From: Amblyomma americanum
Taxonomy: Eukaryota; Arthropoda; Arachnida; Ixodida; Ixodidae
NCBI RefSeq assembly: GCF_052857255.1
Contig: NC_135505.1
Location: 135,278,356-135,342,355 of the forward strand
Direction: 5' to 3'
Length of the DNA stretch: 64,000 nucleotides
Shown here: piece by piece, positions 56,260-64,000 of the stretch
Layout of the letters: every line of letters starts with the position of its first letter
Position numbering within the stretch: position 1 is the first letter of the stretch
The notes under the pieces: model-generated
The model's input: the letters and a program-made list of their open reading frames with translations, nothing else
The model's database searches: none
Told to the model about the DNA's origin: nothing
Position numbers and translations under genes: made by a program

Positions 56260-57900
56260 ACGCATGTATCGTAATATATCGCATTTTCGTCGATTATGAC
56301 AATATAGTTGAAGAAAAAAATGGCTGGCGGTTTAGCATTGCTATGCACTTAATATTGCGCGAAAGCATAGTTTTTTTTTTGCATGTGGACACCATCGCCA
56401 CGTATACCTGGAAGCGAGATTGAGGTGTCCCCTGACCCATGCAGCCAGTTATGCTAGTCTTCTACTTTTTCATCGTCAGTGTCAATTTACGTAATCTGCG
56501 CTGGCGGCCTATGCTCCAGTGCAGCGTTTCTGCCACAACATTGTCCACGCCACCGTATACGCAGCGCACGTCTCCCTGTAACTACCGCCACATAGCTCAA
56601 AGCGCGAATGTTAGTTGATATTAGTTGATATGATAGTTAATCGTAGTATCAATTGATGAAGAAGACGATGTGCAATGCAGAGCGCGAGAGTGTGTTGCGG
56701 TTTAAAACTAGGCACGATCGGCTGCGGCGACAGCACAGTGCTTTCGTGCAGTGGCCAGCGAAGCTGATCTGTCCGCACCTCCACAGGTTCGAATCCCTCT
56801 CGCGGATATTTATTTGCTGTATTTTATTTAACTTAGCACGAGCCCCTAAACAGCACAAGCATACAAACATCGAATAATCTTGACCTATGTTTATCGATCA
56901 GAATAGGGCTTTGGCACTAAAAGGGTCGCCCATAAGTTGCCTCAAAAGTGCCGCAGCTTGATTTACTGACTGAATTAAAATGAAAAATTGCGCCATTTTG
57001 ACAGGAATTGGACAAATGGCGCATCATTTTCTTTAACGCAGGTTTTTTTTGTGTATTATCTTTGCTGACATATCATAGTCTTCCTGCTCGTCTACTGTCT
57101 CTGCTACACAGCCCCCTACCACTACGTATTTCTCGTTCAGTGCCTTTGTGAAACGTCAAAAAAGAGCTTTCTGTCTCACGTCCCCTTCTATGCACGCCGG
57201 CACAAGACCGACCAGAAAATGGATACCCTTTCGAATACCGAACTCGTCATGCCGAACCTCAGCATTATTACAAACAGGCAGTTAACTTTCTATGCCTCCT
57301 CCCTTTTTGTTCGGCTTTTATCTGTGTTTGGCGCCGACTTAACCGTGCTGTGTTATCCCTCAAATAACTGGAACGCAGCCATATGTAATGTGTGAACCTG
57401 CTAAAGCGCCTGAGTTTGGTGGAGTGTATGCCCCCGTTTTGTCTTCTAGGCTTTCGAATGTTTTCCACAAAATACAGGTGTTGATCATGTTTTTGCATGT
57501 TCATCGTCTGCTGTGAAGAGCGGTCGTATTTTACTGCTCTCTTCGTGGGTAACCAGACGGTAAAAGGAGGAAGGTTATTATAGAGGCAGTAAGGGTAGCC
57601 TACACATGAGGAAGGCGCTGCCATTCAGGTCGTGAATACCCACCTACACCGTGAAAAAGTTTCGCTGAAAAACAGGTATTTTTTCCGGCAGCTCCTTTTC
57701 CAGAAATTTTCGATAGCGTTCTCTTTTCTGTTTTCAGCTTCCCGGTATCTTTCAAAGATATTCTGTTTTCTTGTCCTGGTTTTTCTGTTCAAGAATTTTA
57801 TTTTCTGGCTTACTGATAGTTTCGTTAAAATGTTCATTTTCCTGTACTTTATTTTAGCATTCAACATGCCGCACATATGGTGTGTGCAAAATCATGTTTA
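56260..57900. other. No supported gene
   Basis: Open frames of 70-118 codons on both strands lack splice sites or motifs. GGTTCGAATCCC at about 56785 looks like a lone box B without a matching box A. Confidence 0.35.
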
Positions 57901-57952
57901 TTTGAATAAAACAGCCAAATAAACATTTTAGACATGTAGCTTTTGAGTGCTA

Positions 57953-58052
57953 TTATTAGCGCAGGAGCTCCAGGGGCCAGGCCGTGGTAGTCCTTGCGGT
58001 TTCCTCCTTGGTACCACTGCTCCAAATCCGTAGCTCTTATGCATCTGCTGGA
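57953..58052 (-). CDS. Weak candidate terminal exon
   Basis: On the minus strand, acceptor GTCCTTTTCTTCCAG precedes CAGATGCATAAGAGC and a frame (QMHKSYGFGAVVPRRKPQGL) that stays open for 39 codons; AATAAA follows at 57902-57897. A second frame is open too, so the reading frame is undecided. No family recognised. Confidence 0.2.
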
Positions 58053-58570
58053 AGAAAAGGACCCAGCTTAAGATTATACTTTACTGAAAATATCTAAACC
58101 TATTAGGTTAAATACAGAATCTGTAAGAAATATAATATTACAAAATAACGGAACGCGGTCCAAAACAGCAAAGTCACAGTTTAATCGTGGGTAGCTCTTC
58201 GAGACATGCACGAATGCAACACTGTATAGTGCTTTGTAACGGCTTTTTGAGGCACAAAGATTAGGTATCAAATAGTGAAGTTTATAAATTTACATGTGTA
58301 GCCAACTATTAAGGCCCACCTAGCTAAGTGCGCAACTAGATTGACTTTTAGCGCGAATGTTGCGCAAGCGTCAGCAGGCATGCAGGTGTAGGGAATATGA
58401 AATAATATTCGCGAAAGCTGTGTGAGTGAAAGCCGGTCCCGCTCTGGTAGTATCGGGAGAGGGTTCCCTCAAATTTCGAGAAAAGTAGCCCCTATTCCAC
58501 AAACGAGAGTGCGCTTCGATCGAGCCCTTCAGCGTGTACTGCTGCCGTGCTTTTTCGAGTAGATAACGTA

Positions 58571-58783
58571 CAGTCTTTGCCAAATGTAACCAGGCTGCAC
58601 TGTTTGCTTACCAGTCGTATATTGGAGCTGTTATGCCAGCCTTCAAGCTATGAATCTCTGTATGGTAAGGAGAACGCTTGTACTCATCTTCCAAGACCTA
58701 TTTGATCTGTAGGGAAGTCGTAAGGGCTCTACTATACGAACGAGAAGCAAATAATGCGGCCTGGTTACTTTTGGCACAGACTG
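58571..58783. mobile_element. MITE, TA-flanked, family with 47608-47822
   Basis: Left end CAGTCTTTGCCAAATGTAAC, right end GTTACTTTTGGCACAGACTG, TA on both sides (58569-58570, 58784-58785). 213 bp. The interior shares GTATGGTAAGGAGAACGC and ACGAGAAGCAAA with the other copy. CAGT ends and TA target suggest Tc1/mariner. Confidence 0.82.
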
Positions 58784-58789
58784 TACATC

Positions 58790-59760
58790 TGCGATGGCTT
58801 AGCTCTTTCCCCCGCACGCGAACGGCCAGCACCAATGCGCACTTTTATACTGCACGCAATTATACCCGTATTACAAGAACACGTAAACGCTTTGGTGGGC
58901 CTTAGGATCGAGACGGTCTTACAGGTTCGGGCCTTCCTAAATGGCGTCATCACCAAGTGCGTTTATGCACACCGCAGGAAATAGCTGATAAAGGTGACGA
59001 CCAAAACGACTGGCAAAACACCTGGTTGCTCAAGCCAGGGCTAATTGGAAACAAATGACAATGAGGCTTGTCCAACAGTCGACATAACCCGACCAACGCT
59101 GAAGATGAATAATTCTATGGAACAAACCGGCTTCACCTTTGTTACGCATTGTGTCCGTAAGCGTCATTTCTCGGTGTTGCAAGCTGCTTCAAACAAAACA
59201 ACCGTTTTAGGGGCCTCTGCAAACGTATTGTATCAATATTTGATGCAGACGCATCAATATCTCTCTGTCGGCAAAGTTGTTGCTCAGGTGTGCTCGATAA
59301 TGTGCCATAACATGGGCACATATCTGTCGGCATTGTGAAAGCAACTTCGCCTTCTAGAAACCTCCCACTGCCCATCATTGTCTTGCGCTTCAATGGACAA
59401 TGCGAGCCGCCGTTTGTATTTCGCCGCTGTTATGCAAACTTCGAAGATAGGCCGCCATAAAGGGGCAGCTCTTTGCCAGAGCTTGCCCGTTCTCTCCCTG
59501 CGTAGTCAGCGATGCTGTCACTATCACTGCTCATGCTTGCACCTTTGGTGTTTTACGAGGGCGAGCAGCAAGGTGCACGGCCTGCGATAACGGCACCTGG
59601 GCTTGCAACAAAGGAGCTACCGTACTTACCCGCATACAGTCATAGTCGAGCCGAATTTCACCCGTGAAAGAAAAATAGAGGTGAAGTTATCAACATGGCT
59701 ATAGATTCAATGCGCACAGACAGGCCGGCGTAGAAAGTCACCGAAAAACAGCGCGCTTAC
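58790..59760. other. No gene seen
   Basis: Frames at 58754-58984 and 59045-59338 have no splice sites or motifs that I can support. Confidence 0.35.
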
Positions 59761-59897
59761 ACGCGAAGAAGGAATTCTTCCTCGCCTTCCACTGTTTTTG
59801 TTTTTTCTTTTCTAGTATTCATTGTGAGCAATGCAATAAAACCTGCAGTTTTAAGTCAGCGCTGTGTGTGTGCGTGTCTCCTTTCTCGTGTCCCGTG

Positions 59898-60115
59898 TAA
59901 TAATAATAATAATTGGTTTTGGGGGGAAAGGAAATGGCGCAGTATCTGTCTCATATATCGTTGGACACCTGAACCACGCCGTAAGGGAAGGGATAAAGGA
60001 GGGAGTGAAAGAAGAAAGGAAGAGGTGCCGTAGTGGAGGGCTCCCGAATAATTTGGACCACCTGGGGATCTTTAACGTGCACTGACATCGCACAGCACAC
60101 GGGCGCCTTAGCGTC
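59898..60115 (-). mobile_element. Ruka-like SINE type A in left palindrome arm
   Basis: Headless copy: (AAT)n tail to the GCGCCTTAGCG block. Confidence 0.85.
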
Positions 60116-60348
60116 GCGGTCGGCTGCGTTTTTATGGAGGAAAAACGCTAAGGCGCCCGTGTGCTGTGCGATGTCAGTGCACGTTAAAGATCCCCAGGTG
60201 GTCGAAATTATTCCGGAGCCCTCCACTACGGACCTATTCGTTCCTATCTTCTTTCACTCCCTCCTTTATCCCTTCCCTTACGGCGCGGTTCAGGTGTCCA
60301 ACGATATATGAGACAGATACTGCGCCATTTCCTTTCCCCCCAAAACTA

Positions 60349-60380
<32 letters not shown>
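60116..60380 (+). mobile_element. Ruka-like SINE type A in right palindrome arm
   Basis: Begins in the remnant CGCGGTCGGCTGCGTTTTTA and runs to (ATT)n. It is slightly longer at its head than the left-arm copy. Confidence 0.85.
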
Positions 60381-60810
60381 ACGGGACACGAGAAAGGAGA
60401 CACGCACACACACAGCGCTGACTTACAACTGCAGGTTTTATTGCATTGCTCACAATAAATACTAGAAAGGAAAAAACAAAAACAGTGGAAGGCGAGGAAG
60501 AATTCCTTCTGTCGCATCATGTCGTCATAGTTATTCAAGATTGACAAGCATTGACAAGAAAAGAGATTCAATATCTTGAATATCTTGAATAACTATGACG
60601 ACATGATGCGACAGAAGGAATTCTTCCTCGCTTTCCACTGTTTTTGTTTTTTCCTTTCTAGTATTTATTGTGAGCAATGCAATAAAACCTGCAGTTGTAA
60701 GTCAGCGCTGTGTGTGCGTGTCTCCTTTCTCGTGTCCTGTGTAAGCGCGCTGTTTTTCGGTGAGATCATGTACCAACTGGCCCGGCAACTGTCCTTAATG
60801 CGGCGTAGAA
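60377..60810. mobile_element. Penelope-like ends in inverted orientation
   Basis: Arm 60379-60541 is the inverted copy of 60583-60746 (ATTGCATTGCTCACAATAAA against TTTATTGTGAGCAATGCAAT; CATCATGTCGTCATAGTTAT against its complement), with about 40 bp between. After the second arm come GCGCGCTGTTTTTCGG and TACCAACTGGCCCGGCAACT, the tail motif shared with 42003 and 52729. Confidence 0.7.
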
Positions 60811-61174
60811 ACGGTGTGAATAGAAAAAAAAACATGTTATTCGCCGCTCTCACAAGCAGGCGCTTAGCTGCTATTGTGCAGCTTTTTCTCCTACCCCCCC
60901 TTTTTCGCCATGTATACTTTATTTCGGTGAAAATAAAATTGAATTGAATTGAAAATAAATGGCGCTACTAAAAATGAAGTCATCGTAGTCTGTACGCATG
61001 GAAGACGGGGTTTCCACAGAACGCCTTTAGGAGACAAGCTCTAATTCAATACTTTTGTGAAACGAGTTGGTGCCCTATTGCCAGGGGATGTGCGCCTAAG
61101 ATCGACAGATACCAAGGCAGCTTGGTGGGTGAATTACGCATCAATTTCTTTCTTTGCTCCGGTTTTAGAATCTA

Positions 61175-61578
61175 CAGTCTTGGTCAAAAGTCTTAAGGCC
61201 AAAGGCTTTTCATTTCAGCCGCATAACAGAGCCATTATGCCACTAATAAAGACCGAATGACCTTGAAGTGATAGCAGAAGGTTTCTTCTTGCGGTGATAA
61301 GCTTCCTGCTTGACTTTTAATTTCACACAAAGCTACCTTAAGAGGCACAATAAAAGTTCTAAAAAGTGCCTGAAAAGGCCATGCAGTCCGTGTACAGAGG
61401 ACAGGTTAATCAACGTACACTGTCGCATAAGTTACAGCATGTTTATGCCGAATTAAGAGAAACAATACTTGCCACAGCATGCTAAATACAATTTTGAACC
61501 ATCTGCTACACGGCGCACTCTAGGAAAATTCATTTCTCTGGAGCTGAAAGCTGTGGCGTTAAGACTTTTGACCAAGGC
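61175..61578. mobile_element. Tc1/mariner-type MITE, long copy
   Basis: 404 bp. Left end CAGTCTTGGTCAAAAGTCTT, right end AAGACTTTTGACCAAGGC, TA target on both sides (61173-61174, 61579-61580). No transposase. The left 140 bp is the reverse complement of the right part of 36371-36594. Confidence 0.88.
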
Positions 61579-61590
61579 TACGTCCACCAG

Positions 61591-61651
61591 AGGACCCTGA
61601 AAAGCCTACTATTTTTAATAATAAAAATAATAGTAGGCTTTTCAGGGTCCT
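61591..61651. repeat. Perfect 23-bp inverted repeat around an AAT tract
   Basis: AGGACCCTGAAAAGCCTACT at 61591 and its exact complement ending at 61651, with 15 bp between. It joins the MITE that ends at 61578 to the SINE that starts at 61652. Confidence 0.9.
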
Positions 61652-61897
61652 TTGGTTTTTGGGGAAGGGAAATGGCGCTGTATCTGTCTCGCATATCGGC
61701 CGACACCGGAACCGCTCCGTAAGGGAAGGAATAAAGGAGGGAGTGAAAGAAGAATGGAAGAAAGAGGTGCCGTAGTGGAGGGCTCGGGAATAATTTCGAC
61801 CACCTGGGGAACTTTAACGTGCACTGACATCGCACAGCACACGGGCGCCTTTGCGTTTCGCCTCCATCGAAGCGCCGCTGTCGGGTTCGAACCCGTG
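61652..61897 (-). mobile_element. Ruka-like SINE type A, head lost
   Basis: Minus copy from TTGGTTTTTGGGGAAGGG to GGGTTCGAACCCG. Box A part is missing. The segment before box B is type B-like (GGAGGCGAAACGC). Confidence 0.83.
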
Positions 61898-62257
61898 TTT
61901 TATTTCGAATTTTTACACACGATGCGGCCTATATGTGAGTGAATGCAGTACACTTCGTTCTCTGCACGTGCCGTTGGCTCGGAAGGCGAGGGCAGATGGT
62001 CGGAAGTGGAAATCCGGCGCGTTCCCAGACGAAGCGGCGTACGAGCATCATGTGACGCGTGCGGTGACCCCGTCCATGGAGCTGTGACGTCATGTATTGA
62101 CGCAGGGAAGCGGATGAGTGAAGAGTTAAGAAGCTTATTCAACGCGGAAAAAAAAAGTGTGCGTTTCTGACACACCGGCTACATCCCCTGAGATTCCAAC
62201 CCGGTTGCTTTGAGCAGAATGTTTTCCTTCCTTTTTCTAGATTGCCTTGAGTTTAAC

Positions 62258-62576
62258 GGCCCCGCCGCGGTGGCTCAGTGGTTAGGGCGCTCGACTACTG
62301 ATCCGGAGTTCCTGGGTTCGAACCCGACCGCGGTGGCTGCGTTTTTATGGAGGAAAAACGCTAAGGCGCCCGTGTGCTGTGCGATGTCAGTGCGCGTTAA
62401 AGATCCCCAGGTGGTCGAAATTATTCCGGAGCCCTACACTACGGCACCTCTCTCTTCCTTTCTTCTTTCACTTCCTCCTTTACCCTTCCCTTACGGCGCG
62501 GTTCAGGTGTCCAACGATATATGAGACAGATACTGCGCCATTTCCTTTCCCCCAAAACCAATTATTATTATTATTA
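62258..62576 (+). mobile_element. Ruka-like SINE type A, full length
   Basis: Plus copy with a perfect 10-bp direct repeat, TGAGTTTAAC, at 62248-62257 and 62577-62586. Confidence 0.93.
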
Positions 62577-62589
62577 TGAGTTTAACCAC

Positions 62590-63390
62590 AAACCGCTTTA
62601 CTCTACAACATCGAGCAGTCCTGTAAGCCGAAGATATGAAGATAAAACTCTTTAACAGCTGTAAATAGCGAAAGCAAATCACTAAGACACGAAGAGAGGG
62701 ACAAAATCAACTTTATCTAACTTAACTCGATGTGCGAAACTACTAGTCTTCCTATTGCATATACCTGATGAATCGGTTTTCCATCTCTTGGTTGTGGGCC
62801 ATGTCGTTTTTAAGCACCCACATCGGTGTGCCCTGAAGCATGGCCATCCTATCTGTTCATAGTCCTTGGATGTGGCGAAGTAATGTTATTCTATTTGCAT
62901 AAAACGAATAACTGGCGCGAAAATAAAACTTGTCTGAAATGTGTGGAAATGTCACATTACATAGTGCTGCGGCTATCAATAATTTCGCAATGAATTTTAT
63001 TTATGGTAAAATTTGGGCAATGCTTATACAAATGAACGGACGCATGCAGTAACATATTTGCAATTCTCTCAAGGAGTACTGCTACGTTTGCCCATTGCAA
63101 AAGAAGTAGGTTTGTTCTCGTGCTTTGCGTTAGCATCCTCTATCTGGTGAAGTTCAGGAAACCGTTTACTGCGTCAAAGCCCGCGTCTAATGTTACATTG
63201 TACTAAAGAAAGTTGGCTGTATATAAGGAGAGGATGGTATCAATGCCAAGTAACAAGCAAACACGATTCAGCACCGCATCCAACGGACAGGAGTGAAACC
63301 GGTGTTCATAAGCCAGCCAACCCGCGTTCTTGCCATGTTCAACATACTGTCATGCCGGCAACACGGTCATCTTACGGATAGGCATCATGG
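62590..63390. other. No supported gene
   Basis: A minus-strand segment near 62767-62850 (AMLQGTPMWVLKND, MENRFIR, donor CAG|GTATAT) might be an exon but its acceptor is unclear. Otherwise AT-rich. Confidence 0.3.
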
Positions 63391-63391
63391 C

Positions 63392-63415
63392 TAGGTTAGG
63401 TTAGGTTAGGTTAGG
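63392..63415 (+). repeat. Interstitial telomere-type (TTAGG)n array
   Basis: TAGG followed by four perfect TTAGG units. TTAGG is the usual telomere repeat of arthropods, including ticks. The array is far too short to be a telomere. Confidence 0.9.
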
Positions 63416-63528
63416 CAGCGCGGGGAAATTGTGATTGCCTATGGAAGGCCAGTGCTGTGCGTGTCTACACGTAGGGCAGACGTGCAGAGACACCTATGTA
63501 CGAAACGATCTGAGACCGCGCTCATAGA

Positions 63529-63856
63529 TGTTTTGGTTGGTTAGAGGTTTTTTGGAGGGGGGGGGGGGGAAGGAAATGGCGCACTGTCTGTCTCGTATAT
63601 CGTTGGACACCTGAACCGCGCCGTGAAGGAAGGGATAAATGTGGGAGTGAAAGAAGAAAGGAAGAGGTGCCGTAGTGGAGGGCTCCGGAATAATTTCGAC
63701 CACCTGGGGATCTTTAACGGGCACTGACATCGCACAGCACACGGGCGCCTTAGCGTTTTTCCTCCATAAAAACGCAGCCGTCGTGGTCGGGTTCGAACCC
63801 GGGAACTCCAGATCAGTAGCCGAGTGCTCTAACCACCGAGCCACCGCGGCGGGTTT
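63529..63856 (-). mobile_element. Ruka-like SINE type A, full length
   Basis: Minus copy with a G-rich rather than AAT tail junction. Direct repeat CGC(G/A)CTCATAGA at 63517-63528 and 63857-63868, 12 bp with one mismatch. Confidence 0.9.
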
Positions 63857-64000
63857 CGCACTCATAGAGCCAGGTTGTAGAATTACGACAGCGCCATGCC
63901 GGACCCAGCGCTACCCAGGATGAGTGAACCACAGTGAACCCACGACCTTCCGGACCAGAATGACGTCTTCTACCAGCCAGTGGCCAGCGCGTCTCTTCAG

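Larger units (their letters stand above)
59766..60500. repeat. Palindrome of about 350-bp arms holding a SINE
   Basis: The left arm (59766-60115) reads GAAGGAATTCTTCCTCGCCT, TGCAATAAAACCTGCAGTT, CAGCGCTGTGTGTGTGCGTG, CGTGTCCCGTGT, (AAT)n and a minus-strand SINE body up to GGGCGCCTTAGCG. The right arm (60146-60500) is the reverse complement in the same order, with about 30 bp between. Both arms have the SINE inserted at the same base of the host repeat. Confidence 0.85.

Noticed and set aside
56748..56815. tRNA-like stretch with GGTTCGAATCCC
   Set aside because: No box A at the proper distance and no acceptor stem pairing, so not called a tRNA.
1..64000. CRISPR array, bacterial operon, prophage or riboswitch
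   Set aside because: Repeats are dispersed SINEs, MITEs and microsatellites, and genes have introns; nothing prokaryotic is present.

Overview
The window looks like nuclear DNA from a metastriate hard tick (Ixodidae). The main evidence is about 28 copies of a tRNA-headed SINE that I recognise as Ruka-like, a SINE described from Rhipicephalus ticks. Supporting signs are spliced genes with short exons in long repeat-filled introns, eukaryotic tRNA genes with poly-T terminators and CCA not encoded, and a short TTAGG array of the arthropod telomere type. Genus and species cannot be read from the sequence. Most of the DNA is repeat; most open frames are SINE or microsatellite shadows. Layout: 1-3 kb holds SINEs and a LINE fragment; 3.3-5.3 kb is the 3' part of an intact but unrecognised minus-strand gene; 5.3-10.9 kb holds a MITE-like element, a 600-bp (ACAT)n tract and repeats; 10.9 kb is a THAP-type first exon; 12.6-15.2 kb is a decayed LINE with reverse transcriptase and RNase H; 15.4-17.1 kb is a repeat built on AGTCTATAGACT palindromes; 18.65-20.6 kb is a broken methyltransferase gene of the JHAMT type next to a hAT fragment; 21.9-23.4 kb holds tandem repeats with splice-donor-like ends and a possible terminal exon; 23.8-38.6 kb carries five tRNA genes (two Ala-AGC, three intron-bearing Tyr-GTA) among LINE, Penelope-like and SINE pieces; 33.9-36.9 kb is a complete two-exon gene for a Ser-Pro-rich basic protein; 44.8-53.9 kb is a six-exon gene; 55.45 kb is a possible plus-strand first exon; 56-64 kb is mostly repeats, including a SINE-containing palindrome and the TTAGG array. 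The most notable gene is the six-exon one on the minus strand. Individually short open frames join with matching splice phases into a 267-residue single-pass membrane protein: signal peptide, Ig-like domain, six-cysteine GCC2/GCC3 (ephrin-receptor/TNFR-like) domain, transmembrane helix and cytoplasmic tail. I cannot assign it to a named family. The genes show no functional linkage such as an operon. What the region shows is neutral-looking accumulation of SINEs, LINEs, Penelope-like and MITE insertions in introns, plus one gene (JHAMT-like) destroyed by a stop, two frameshifts and a SINE. All splice calls come from reading motifs and phases by eye, without transcript evidence.
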